Below are positions 1 through 7,384 of a stretch of DNA of 64,000 nucleotides, one piece after another. Positions within the stretch are counted from its first letter, which is position 1; the number at the start of each line of letters is the position of its first letter. The notes under the pieces are model-generated. The model was given only the letters and a program-made list of their open reading frames with translations, did not search any database and had not been told where the DNA came from. This stretch comes from Saccharopolyspora spinosa NRRL 18395. GTDB taxonomy: Bacteria; Actinomycetota; Actinomycetes; Mycobacteriales; Pseudonocardiaceae. The DNA lies in the NCBI RefSeq assembly GCF_000194155.1, contig NZ_GL877878.1:1051118-1115117 (forward strand), given 5' to 3'. The translations under genes were made by a program, and so were the position numbers.

Positions 1-741
1 GTACGCCTTCGAGGCGGGGGCGATGAACCCGACACCGGCATCGATCATCGCCGAGACATTGGTGTAGGACACCAGTTTAGAGTCCCCGATCAGCAGGAAC
101 TCCTGGGGCTTGGCCATTTTTTGCAGTTCGGTCATAGCGCCCACTACCTGGGCCACTTCCCCGGCTCCGCCGTCGTAGGCTCGGTGGAAGACCGGCACGC
201 CGCCGTCGCCGGTGGCCGCCAGCCCGGCCTGGATCTGTTTCAGGTCGAGGCGGCGGTCTTTGGGATGCCCGAACTTCGGCGCCGGGTGGTCGGCGTCGAT
301 CTGCTCGTAGGCCCCGTACAGCGAGATCGACGTCATGTCCCAATGAAGCCGGGAAGTGTCCAAACCGAACACGGAGATCGCTTGCGCTCCAACGGATCCC
401 ACGATCCGGTCGAGCTCGGGAGCGATCGCGTCCAGCGCGCGGCCGATCCGGTCGTCGTTGAGCAGTTCGGGGTCAGCGCCGAAGACTTCTTCCACTGCGT
501 GTTCGCGTGCCCACTCGGTCACCCGGACCAGCGGTGCCGGTGAGGTCAACCGGTTGGCGACCAGTGCTTCGATCACCTGCCCGTGGGTCAGATGGGCAAG
601 ATCCCGTATCGGGCAGGCCCGATCGATAATGTCGGCCAGGTCCAGACGGTGACAGTAATCAGCGATCACGGGCAACGCGCCCAGCTGCTTCTCGATGCTC
701 GCACCGACGTACCGGGCCCGTCGCCGTTCACGTTGATCCAC
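1..741 (-). CDS. IS1634-family transposase, 3' end missing (window edge)
   Basis: The minus-strand frame is open from about 792 to the window edge. It reads through family-typical stretches: an N-terminal part with ADYCHRLDLADIIDRACP and LTHGQVIEALVANRL, then FGLDTSRLHWDMTSISLYG, and LIGDSKLVSYTNVSAMIDAG near the edge. The last motif carries an acidic residue of the IS4/IS1634 DDE nuclease domain. I place the start at the GTG at 741 (or the GTG at 780). About 247 codons are visible; the family is usually about 500 or more residues, so half of the catalytic domain is off the edge. It would move the element by cut-and-paste transposition. No frameshift is seen in the visible part. Confidence 0.85.
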   Translation of the reverse strand, partial: MDQRERRRARYVGASIEKQLGALPVIADYCHRLDLADIIDRACPIRDLAHLTHGQVIEALVANRLTSPAPLVRVTEWAREHAVEEVFGADPELLNDDRIGRALDAIAPELDRIVGSVGAQAISVFGLDTSRLHWDMTSISLYGAYEQIDADHPAPKFGHPKDRRLDLKQIQAGLAATGDGGVPVFHRAYDGGAGEVAQVVGAMTELQKMAKPQEFLLIGDSKLVSYTNVSAMIDAGVGFIAPASKAY

Positions 742-830
742 GACCGAACACCCTGTCAGAGCCCTTGAACGGGAAGACACAGGCCCGGCCGATCAACTCA
801 CCTATGCCCATGTGCGGATGACGGGGCTAG
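1..830 (-). mobile_element. IS1634-type insertion sequence, left part outside the window
   Basis: This is the 5' part of an insertion sequence whose transposase is read leftwards off the window edge. Its right boundary lies near 830, inferred from the point where the neighbouring siderophore-interacting protein stops resembling its family. The terminal inverted repeat cannot be confirmed because the other end is not present. Insertion here explains why the host gene is truncated. Confidence 0.75.
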
Positions 831-1302
831 CCGTCGCGGGCGGCGCCCATTCGCAACCCCACATGCGGCCGGTGCCCGGCCGGTCGGGGCCGAGCAGTCC
901 GATCTCGTCGCCGGGTTGCGCGGTCGCCGCCCAGTTCGAGGCCGGGCCGCCGTGGCCGGGGCCGCCGTGCAGCACGAAGTCGACGTCGAGTTCGGCGGGC
1001 TCGCAGCGGTAGGCGCGAACCGTGTAGGTGCGCAGGTTGGGGCGGATCTCGTCGGGCAGCCCCAGCCACCGCTGGTACCAGTCGGGCCCTTCCGGGAAGT
1101 CCGCGAGGTTGCGGCCGGGCTGCGGCAGCACCAGCTTGATCCGCTGGTCGTGCCCGCCCGCGCCGAAGGTGCGCAGGCATTGCGCGCTGAAGCTGATCCG
1201 GACGAAGCTCGGGCCGAGCCGCTGCACCCGCGCGACCTCGACCGGGAACATCCGGTAAACGGGCTTCTGCTCGATCACCTGCGCGGTCCGCGTACCTGTC
1301 AT
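802..1302 (-). pseudogene. Siderophore-interacting protein (SIP), truncated by IS insertion
   Basis: Intact members are about 270-residue FAD enzymes that reduce imported ferric siderophores in the cytoplasm, with an N-terminal FAD domain and a C-terminal NAD(P)H domain. Here the N-terminal part is preserved: MFPVEVARVQRLGPSFVRIS, then RIKLVLP, RTYTVRAYR (FAD-binding RxYT type), FVLHGGPGHGGPASNWA and GDEIGLLGP. Family similarity ends after CEWAPP at about residue 153. The reading frame then runs about 13 codons into IS sequence and stops at 802. The whole nicotinamide-binding half is gone, so the product should be inactive. An iron box lies just upstream. Confidence 0.85.
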
Positions 1303-1325
1303 CCGAAACCTCCCGAGGTCGAATG

Positions 1326-1344
1326 CTAGGTTAGCCTAGCCTTA
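1326..1344. promoter_or_regulatory. IdeR/DmdR-type iron box
   Basis: The 19-bp site matches the actinobacterial iron-box consensus (TTAGGTTAGGCTAACCTAA) at 15 of 19 positions. It lies 24 bp upstream of the SIP start on the minus strand and 20 bp upstream of the TTG start on the plus strand. It could therefore repress both divergent genes when iron is plentiful. The consensus is known; use of this copy is inferred. Confidence 0.75.
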
Positions 1345-1363
1345 CGGAATTGGGGAGGTTGGA

Positions 1364-1459
1364 TTGCGTCGCAAGATCCGAGCCGCTGCCGCGCTGCTCG
1401 TCGCCGTCGGCTCGTTGGCGGCGTCGGCAGATCAGCTGCAGACTCAGCTGGCCCGCTGA
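1364..1459 (+). pseudogene. 5' stub of a secreted or lipoprotein gene next to the iron box
   Basis: A TTG at 1364 follows a GGGAGG ribosome site and opens a 31-codon frame. It begins with basic residues (LRRKIR) and a hydrophobic alanine/leucine/valine stretch, then stops at 1457-1459 without a lipobox or mature domain. The arrangement (iron box, divergent SIP gene) suggests the start of a siderophore-binding lipoprotein gene that was deleted after about 27 codons. The signal peptide is seen; the original identity is inference. Confidence 0.45.
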
Positions 1460-1619
1460 GGGACCACGAGCCTCCGATCCGACCATCCGATGTGGACGGT
1501 GGTGTCGGGTGCTCGTGGCTGGTGGCGCACGCATGGGCCGAGTGAATCCCTGGGATCCGCATCCGCTTGGATGAATCGAAGTCTTGTTGGCGGAACATGC
1601 CGTACGAGGGGTTAGCTCG

Positions 1620-2888
1620 GTGGGAAGTCTTCGATCTCGGATCTCGTCCTGGTTCGTGCGTCGGTATCTCGCGCGCCTGCGCGGGAAAGGGACCGGGGCG
1701 CTGGCGTTGTTGCCGGACGCGGCGTTGATGCCGTTGCGCCGGACCGGCCTGGACCCGGTGCCGGAACTCGGCCTCAAGCGCCAGCAGGAGCCGGTCGCCA
1801 AGCTCCCGGTGCCGTTCGGGCTGAACGTCTGGCTGGTCACCGGCTATCGGGAGGCCAAGATGGTGCTCGGGGACGTCGGCACGTTCAGCAACGACTTCAA
1901 GCACCTCGTCGGCAACGCGGGCGTCCGGGCGGAGGACAACCCCGGTGGCCTCGGCTTCACCGATCCGCCGGACCACACCCGGTTACGCCGCATGCTGACG
2001 CCGGAGTTCACGATGCGCCGGTTGGAGCGGTTGCGGCCGGAGATCCAGGCGATCGTCGGCGAGCGGCTGGACTCGATGGAAGCGGCGGACGGGCCGGTCG
2101 ACCTGGTGCGGGAGTTCGCGATGCCGATCCCGTCGCTGGTGATCTGCGAACTGCTCGGTGTGCCGCACGTGGACCGCGCGGAGTTCCAGCAGCTGAGCGT
2201 GGCGCGGTTCGACCTGTTCGACGGCGTCGCCGCGTCACTCGGCGCGATGTCGCAGTCGTTGGAGTACCTGCACCGGGTGGTCAAGGAGCAGCGCGAGAGC
2301 CCGGGCGACGGACTGCTGGGCGCCCTCATCAAGGAGCACGGCGAGGACGTCACCGATCGTGAGCTGGCGGAGCTCGCGGACGGCGTGCTCACCGGCGGGT
2401 TCGAGACCACGGCCAGCATGCTCTCGCTGGGAGCTCTGGTCATGCTGCAGAACCCGGACCACTTGGCGATGGTCCGCGATGACGATGCCGCCGTCGCCGG
2501 TTTCGTCGAGGAACTGCTGCGCCACCTCACCGTCGTCCAGGTCGCTTTCCCGCGCTTCGCACGAGAGGACGTGGAGATCGGCGGGGTGAAGATCTCGCGC
2601 GGCGACGTCGTGGTGTGCTCGCTGGCCGGCGCGAACCGGGATGACGAGCTCGGGTCGGACCTCGAGCGGCTCGATCCCACGCGTCGTGCCACCTCGCACC
2701 TGGCCTTCGGCTACGGCATCCACCGCTGCGTTGGCGCAGAGCTCGGCCGGTTGGAGCTCCGCGAGGCCTATCCCGCCCTGGTGCGGCGTTTCCCGGACAT
2801 GCGCTTGGCGATTGCCCCCGAGGAGCTGGCCTTCCGGAAGGCTTCGATCGTCTACGGTCTGGAATCCCTGCCCGTCCACCTGAAGTAG
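1620..2888 (+). CDS. Cytochrome P450
   Basis: Soluble bacterial P450 of 422 residues that would hydroxylate or epoxidise an unknown small molecule using electrons from a ferredoxin. The I-helix oxygen-binding motif GGFETT is at residues 259-264. The K-helix ExxR is EELLR at 297-301. The heme-binding loop FGYGIHRCVGAELGR has its cysteine ligand at residue 370. I chose the GTG at 1620 because GAGGGG sits 8 bases upstream; the frame also extends back to a TTG at 1584. No ferredoxin or ferredoxin reductase gene is adjacent, so it must share a redox partner. Nothing nearby shows the substrate. Confidence 0.9.
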   Translation: MGSLRSRISSWFVRRYLARLRGKGTGALALLPDAALMPLRRTGLDPVPELGLKRQQEPVAKLPVPFGLNVWLVTGYREAKMVLGDVGTFSNDFKHLVGNAGVRAEDNPGGLGFTDPPDHTRLRRMLTPEFTMRRLERLRPEIQAIVGERLDSMEAADGPVDLVREFAMPIPSLVICELLGVPHVDRAEFQQLSVARFDLFDGVAASLGAMSQSLEYLHRVVKEQRESPGDGLLGALIKEHGEDVTDRELAELADGVLTGGFETTASMLSLGALVMLQNPDHLAMVRDDDAAVAGFVEELLRHLTVVQVAFPRFAREDVEIGGVKISRGDVVVCSLAGANRDDELGSDLERLDPTRRATSHLAFGYGIHRCVGAELGRLELREAYPALVRRFPDMRLAIAPEELAFRKASIVYGLESLPVHLK

Positions 2889-3043
2889 GCGCACTTAGCT
2901 GTCGAGGGCGGCTTCGATTCGGCCCGGGCGAGCTGATCGCCTTCGGTTCCATCGCGGAGATGGCCGGGTTCTCCTCGCCGGGGGTCGACTTCCCCGGCGA
3001 CCCGGTGATCGCGGGGCGGCCCAGTGGTGTCGACGGCGCGGAA

Positions 3044-3820
3044 CTAGCGCTGGCTCAGTGCGTCGCGCAGTGCCGCGGTGGTCGCGTCCGGGTTGTCGCC
3101 GTTCATCAGGTGGCCTGCTCCGGGGATCTCCCGGTACGTGGCCCGGGGGAGGGCTTCGAGGAGGATGTCGGCCGCCTTCCGGGGGCAGAGCACGTCGTTC
3201 TCGCCGCCGATCACCGTCACCGGGCACTTGATCGCGGCCAGTTCCGGGGTCAGCGGGTTTCCGTGGAGGCCGGCCATCGCGGTCGCCGCGTTCGCGTAGC
3301 CGCGGCCGTCGCCGATGGACTCCGCGCGCCGCGCCACCAGATCATCGACGTCCACTGTGGAGCTTGCGAGCATCGCGGCGGTGTCTTCTCGCAGCCCATC
3401 GAGCACCGCCGCGGCGTCTCCGACCTGTTCGGCTCGCCGTTGGTGGAACTCGGCGGCCGCCCGGCCCACCACCGAGGATGTGCCGAGCACGGCGATGCCG
3501 GTGACCAGGTCCGGGCGCTGTGCGGCGGCGGAGAGCACCACCGTGCCACCCAGCGAGAAGCCCACGCACACCGCAGGACCGGAGACCTCTGTGAGGAAAG
3601 CGATCAGGTCGTCGCGCAGCTGGGCCAAGGTTCCGTCGGCGCCGCCGAGCGTGCTGGCACCGTGCCCGCGCAGGTCGTAGGCGTAAGTGTGGTGGTCGGT
3701 GAACTCGTCCTGCTGGCGCCGCCAACTGCGGTGGTCTTCGGCCAGACCGTGCACGAACACTACGGCCGGGCCGCAACCGTTCGTGCAGTAGTGCGTCTGG
3801 ATGTCGTTCAGCGCGACCAT
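3044..3820 (-). CDS. Alpha/beta hydrolase
   Basis: A 258-residue alpha/beta-hydrolase fold protein. The oxyanion-hole motif VHGLAEDH is at residues 24-30. The nucleophile elbow GFSLGG puts the serine at 89. The acid is probably the aspartate at 209 (GENDVLCP) and the catalytic histidine is at 237 (GAGHLMNG). These fit the 3-oxoadipate-enol-lactonase and BioH/esterase group, but the substrate cannot be told. ATG 3820 is preferred over ATG 3838, which would add six residues. The gene converges with the P450 gene across about 155 bp that holds no clear gene, only a stretch resembling a protein C-terminus on the plus strand. Confidence 0.85.
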   Translation of the reverse strand: MVALNDIQTHYCTNGCGPAVVFVHGLAEDHRSWRRQQDEFTDHHTYAYDLRGHGASTLGGADGTLAQLRDDLIAFLTEVSGPAVCVGFSLGGTVVLSAAAQRPDLVTGIAVLGTSSVVGRAAAEFHQRRAEQVGDAAAVLDGLREDTAAMLASSTVDVDDLVARRAESIGDGRGYANAATAMAGLHGNPLTPELAAIKCPVTVIGGENDVLCPRKAADILLEALPRATYREIPGAGHLMNGDNPDATTAALRDALSQR

Positions 3821-3987
3821 CGCGGTCTGCAAGCCCAATCAACTCCCGGTGTCGGTTGCCGCACCCGATTCTGCGGCGCGTTGCCGCCTGACCCCGCCGT
3901 CCGGGTGGCGCGAGCTTGTCGCGGTTGACGAGGTCGGGCACGCCCTGCCGGGTGATGCCCAGCGAAGACGGTGCTCATGCGGCGAAG

Positions 3988-4206
3988 TTACCGAGAGCCA
4001 CGGACCTCCAGCGACGCCAGCAGGGTGGCCGTGGCCTTCTCGATCTCGTCCACCGCCTGCTCGAAAGCGGGCGCGTTGTGCGCGGCGGGCGCGCGGAACC
4101 CCGAGATCTTGCGGACGTACTGCAATGCGGCCGCCCGGATGTCACCGTCGGTGACGTCATCGGCGTAGGGCGGGCGGAGCGTCTTGATGCTGCGGCACAT
4201 GAACAT
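3988..4206 (-). CDS. DUF2277 family protein
   Basis: A 72-residue protein of the small conserved DUF2277 family, with the family signature MCRSIKTLRPPY near the start, then ALQYVRKISGFRAPAAHN and a C-terminal helix (FEQAVDEIEKATATLLASL). The molecular function of the family is not established. The start is either ATG 4206 or the ATG at 4200 that begins MCRS. It stands alone, with about 150 bp to the hydrolase gene that contain only a degenerate HTH-like remnant. Confidence 0.85.
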   Translation of the reverse strand: MFMCRSIKTLRPPYADDVTDGDIRAAALQYVRKISGFRAPAAHNAPAFEQAVDEIEKATATLLASLEVRGSR

Positions 4207-4414
4207 TCCCTGGTTGGATTTCCCCGGCTCGTACCAGGTCGATGAGCTGCGGACCGAGACGGCTCGGGTGCTGTCCCGGTCATGCTAGCGGCGATGCCCC
4301 GTCTGGGAGGCCCGGTGGGCGCGCCGAAGGCTGAGGCCGTTGGACCCTGGGGAGGCATCGTGGGGCCGCGCAAGCTGAGGAGGCCGAACCCGCCGAGCCT
4401 CTTGTGAGGTGGTC

Positions 4415-5007
4415 ATGCCGAATGCCCACGAGCAGCCCGCTACGGCTGCCGGCGATCGTCGCTTTGCTGGGGTTGGCTGCTGACCTTCGGGGTCCTGACC
4501 GCGATCGCCGGAATTCTAGTCCTGGTGTGGCCGGGACCGGCGATCGTCGCTTTGGCGATCATCGTCGGAGTGCAGTTGTTGGTCGGCGGGATCTTCTGGT
4601 TCGTCGAGGCGGTTAGCGCGCACCTGGAGAATCGCTTCTCCCTGGTCCTGCTTGCCGTGCTGGCCATCATCGCCGGGGTGGTCGTGCTGAGGTCGCCTGT
4701 TGCCTCCGTCGCGCTGTTCCCGCTTGCGCTGGGTCTGTACTGGACTATCAGTGGTGTTGTCGAAACCTTGCACGCCATCGTCGCTGCGGGCCTTCCGGCG
4801 AGGGGATGGGCGATCGCGTCCGGGCTGCTCAGCGTGCTCGCCGGTATCGCCTTGCTGGCCTACCCCGGTCTCGGGCTGGTGACCCTGACCTACATCCTCG
4901 GCATCTGGCTGGTGGTGTACGGGGTTGTCGCCGCTGTCCGCGCAGTTCGAGTGCGGCCGCATGCAGCAGCGGCACCCGCAGCGCAGGCGGGTCCAGCACC
5001 CGCGTAG
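4415..5007 (+). pseudogene. HdeD/DUF308-type membrane protein with an apparent frameshift near 4469-4472
   Basis: HdeD-like proteins are small inner-membrane proteins of about 180-200 residues with six membrane helices, linked to acid or general stress. A good start (ATG 4415 with GAGG 5 bases upstream) opens a hydrophilic leader MPNAHEQPATAAGDRRFAG that meets a stop at 4481. The matching family sequence (GWLLTFGVLTAIAGILVLVW) continues in the -1 frame and runs to 5007. It includes several hydrophobic helices and an Ala/Pro-rich tail. One extra base in the G4 run at 4469-4472 would restore a single protein. The only internal start in the downstream frame (GTG 4525) removes the first helix. 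Either a real null allele or a sequencing error in a homopolymer. Confidence 0.6.
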
Positions 5008-5019
5008 CCGGAGTTAGCC

Positions 5020-5259
5020 ATGAGCAGCAGTCAGCGGAGCCAGCGTTCACCGGACAGGACGCATCATTGGGCGTCCCCCCGCACCATAACGAGTTTGGTG
5101 CTTGTCGTGGCGGCAGTGGTGCTCGTGCTCGAGAACCGGCAAACCGTCGAGATCAGGATCTTCGTGCCGTTGATCACGATGCCGATGTGGACGGCGCTGG
5201 CCGTGATGCTGGTCGTCGGGATCGTCGTCGGGCTCTTGGTGTCCCGTCCCCGGAAGTGA
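5020..5259 (+). CDS. LapA-domain (DUF1049) membrane protein
   Basis: A 79-residue protein with a polar, basic N-terminus followed by two hydrophobic segments (about residues 22-38 and 53-73) joined by the short segment ENRQTVEIRIFVPLITMPMW. The ENxxxVxxxFF-like linker between two helices is typical of lipopolysaccharide-assembly-A/DUF1049 domain proteins. In Gram-positive bacteria their role is unknown. It starts 12 bp after the HdeD-like frame and probably shared its transcript; both are small envelope proteins. Confidence 0.8.
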   Translation: MSSSQRSQRSPDRTHHWASPRTITSLVLVVAAVVLVLENRQTVEIRIFVPLITMPMWTALAVMLVVGIVVGLLVSRPRK

Positions 5260-5362
5260 AGGGCAGCTGTTCGCGTTGGTCGATCTCGCTGACCAGCACG
5301 GTACGTCAACTCGCCTTCTGACGGCGGCCTGAGCTGGCGGGCCGCCCGGGGTGCCAGTGCGC

Positions 5363-5690
5363 TCAGTCCTGGCCGAGCCACAGATCGGGGCCGAAGACCT
5401 CGTAGTGGATGTCGGCCGCCGGGGACAGGCTCAGCAGGGCCGGGCCGGTGGGGGCGGCTACCAGGTCCTCGATGGTGATCGGGTCGAGTGCGGCGTAGAA
5501 GGCGTCCTGAGCGTTGCGCAGCACCGTGCGCAGCCGGCATGCCGACCGCAGCGGGCAAGGCGGATCGTCGTCGCAGCCCACCACATCGCCCACGCCTTCG
5601 AGTTCGCGGACGAGCCGGCCGAGAGATCCGGTGCGCCCCACCTGGGTCAGGGCGAGCCCGCCACCGCGGCCCAGCCGGGGTGGGGGCGCG
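5363..5690 (-). pseudogene. Rrf2/NsrR-type regulator, C-terminal part only
   Basis: The minus-strand frame carries the C-terminal two thirds of an Rrf2 regulator: the RLGRGGGLAL wing-like segment, LGRLVRELEG, then the cysteine cluster CDDDPPCPLRSACRLR and AQDAFYAALDPITIEDLV. NsrR-like members bind an Fe-S cluster with three such cysteines and sense nitric oxide or redox state. The frame reaches a TGA (the terC stop codon region, about 5692) without a start. The first 45-50 residues with the DNA-binding helices are missing and sequence abutting terC has replaced them. A GTG at 5641 could start an 92-residue fragment, which could not bind DNA. Confidence 0.7.
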
Positions 5691-5695
5691 ATGCT

Positions 5696-6697
5696 TCAGT
5701 TCTCGGGCGTGGCTTCTTCGCGGCGGCGAGCGACCAGGCTCGTCAGGGTGACGGCCGCGAGGACGAGCACGATCACCGCCAGCGACATGGGGGTGGGGAT
5801 CTCAGGCACGGCCGGCCAGATTCCGTGGGCCCAGTGCAGCACCAGCTTCACGCCGATGAAGCCGAGGATGATCGCCAATCCGTGGTCGAGGTGGGTGATC
5901 TTGGCCAACGCGGTGCGCAGCACGAAATACAGGGCGCGCAGTCCGAGCAGGGCGAAGGCGTTGGTGGTGAACACCAGGTAGGGGTCGCCGGTGATGCCGT
6001 AGACGGCGGGCACCGAATCGACGGCGAACACGACGTCGGTGGCGAACACCGCGACCACCACGACGGCCAGCGGGGTCAGGGCGCGCCGCCCGCCCTCGCG
6101 CACCGCGAGGCGAGGTCCTCGGTAGTCGTCGGTGACGGGCATCAGCCTGCGCAGGAGCCGCACCGATCGCAGTTGCGAGACGTCGCGGTCGAAGGCGGAT
6201 CCCGTCAGGGCCTCGTGGAGGACCTTGATCGCGGTGGCGAACAGGATCGCGCCGAACACCAGGAAAGCCCAGGCTCCCGCCTGGAGCAGGGCGGCGCCGA
6301 GTGCGATGAAGATCCCGCGCAGCACCAGCGCGCCGACGATGCCGTAGAGCAGGACGCGTTGCTGCAGTTCGTCGGGTACGGCGAAGCCCGCCAGCAGCAG
6401 CATGAACACGAACAAGTTGTCCACGGACAGGGATTTCTCCACGACGAACCCGGTGAAGAACTCCAGCGCCGAGGTCCCGCCGAACGCGGCCCACAGGACC
6501 AGGGTGAAGACCAGGGGCAGCGCGAGGTAGAACACCGACCAGCCCACGGCCTCGCGGAGCCCGACCTCGTGAGGGCGGCGGGTGATGACGAAATCAAGGG
6601 CCAGCAAACCGAGCAGGAAGGCGATGCTGGCCATCCAGATCCAGGCAGAACCGATCAACGGCTCCGAGGGCGGGGTGGTGACCGTATAGCTGGGCAT
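5696..6697 (-). CDS. TerC family membrane protein (probable Mn2+ exporter)
   Basis: A 333-residue polytopic membrane protein of the TerC/Alx group, which exports Mn2+ or other metals. It has about nine hydrophobic segments and both conserved acidic motifs: VVEKSLSVDNLFVFMLL in the third to fourth segment and ATDVVFAVDSVPAV in the second half. ATG 6697 begins MPSYTVTTPP, as in family members; the longer frame upstream encodes no membrane protein and overlaps a probable riboswitch. It ends next to the truncated Rrf2 gene. A manganese riboswitch in the leader would raise expression when Mn2+ is high. Confidence 0.9.
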   Translation of the reverse strand: MPSYTVTTPPSEPLIGSAWIWMASIAFLLGLLALDFVITRRPHEVGLREAVGWSVFYLALPLVFTLVLWAAFGGTSALEFFTGFVVEKSLSVDNLFVFMLLLAGFAVPDELQQRVLLYGIVGALVLRGIFIALGAALLQAGAWAFLVFGAILFATAIKVLHEALTGSAFDRDVSQLRSVRLLRRLMPVTDDYRGPRLAVREGGRRALTPLAVVVVAVFATDVVFAVDSVPAVYGITGDPYLVFTTNAFALLGLRALYFVLRTALAKITHLDHGLAIILGFIGVKLVLHWAHGIWPAVPEIPTPMSLAVIVLVLAAVTLTSLVARRREEATPEN

Positions 6698-6705
6698 GAC
6701 GGCTC

Positions 6706-6822
6706 CCGAACAGCGCGTGGCGTTCGGGTCTCCTTCGCCCTGCCGTGCGGGCGGCCTACCGGGGACACCGTGGGGTGTCCGTGTTGACCGGTCGAGCCTG
6801 TCGAAGTACTCCCCCAGGTCAG
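6706..6822 (-). promoter_or_regulatory. yybP-ykoY (manganese) riboswitch in the terC leader
   Basis: Read on the minus strand, the leader starts with the conserved GGGGGAGTA element (6807-6815). It then has GGTCAAC, a paired CCCCACGG/GG region and a GAAGGAGACCCG element close to the start of terC. The GGGGAGUA box, the GUCAAC element and the GAGACC-type 3' box in this order, in front of a TerC gene, are the hallmarks of the yybP-ykoY class. This class senses Mn2+ and turns on exporters. The exact 3' limit and switching helix were not folded. Confidence 0.7.
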
Positions 6823-6878
6823 TATTCGGGGCAAGGCTCCAGGCTGCAAAAGCGGTCCGTGTCGCGGTGCCTCGATCG

Positions 6879-7268
6879 CTACGCCTCGGGTTGGCGTCGT
6901 GCTCTGAGGTCGCCCGAGGTGTGCAGGTCGACGCTTTCAATCGCGGTCCAGTACCGGGTGGCGTCAGTGACGGCCAGGGCCAACTCGTGGCTGAGCCTGG
7001 CCAGGTGGGTTCCGGCGAGCCTGAGCTCGTCGCCGGGGTGATCGCTGGTCTTGGCCCGCTCCAAATCCTGTTCGTCGAAGCGCCCCACCTGTTCGGCCAG
7101 CACGGAGCTCAGTTGGCTGAGCTCGGCGAGCGTACCCACGATCGCCGAGCCGAAGGCGTGGAGTTCGTTCAAGGACGGCTGCGGGGTCCTGGCCTGCAGG
7201 CTCGCGGACTCCGCCACAGCGTCCCGCCCGCGGTGCAGCGCTTCCAGCGGATGTTCGTGCTCGGGCAT
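6879..7268 (-). CDS. Hypothetical protein, helical
   Basis: A 129-residue protein with no family I recognise. ATG 7268 follows GAGGAGG at a good distance, so the start is firm. The sequence is rich in Ala, Leu, Glu and Arg and looks almost wholly helical. Segments such as FGSAIVGTLAELSQLSSVLAEQ and LAGTHLARLSHELALAVTDA have a heptad-like pattern, so it may form a helical bundle or coiled coil. It has no signal peptide, membrane segment or cysteine. It sits between terC and a fatty-acid desaturase gene on the same strand. Confidence 0.7.
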   Translation of the reverse strand: MPEHEHPLEALHRGRDAVAESASLQARTPQPSLNELHAFGSAIVGTLAELSQLSSVLAEQVGRFDEQDLERAKTSDHPGDELRLAGTHLARLSHELALAVTDATRYWTAIESVDLHTSGDLRARRQPEA

Positions 7269-7384
7269 GGGAGATGCCTCCTCGGCTGAGTGACGACTCC
7301 AGCGGTTGCGGAGCGGGGAAGCCCTGTTCGGAGGCTTCGCTGCCCGGTGGCGCAGGAAAGCGTGGTACCGCTGAAGTACCCGAT

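Noticed and set aside
2889-3043. Plus-strand stretch reading GELIAFGSIAEMAGFSSPG and further
   Set aside because: It looks like a protein C-terminus but has no start and no family that I can name; left as an unexplained remnant.
5351-6787. Long plus-strand open frame of 478 codons
   Set aside because: It lies antisense to terC and its riboswitch; composition (Gln/Asp/Gly-rich, no hydrophobic core) is that of a high-GC shadow frame and no motif is seen.
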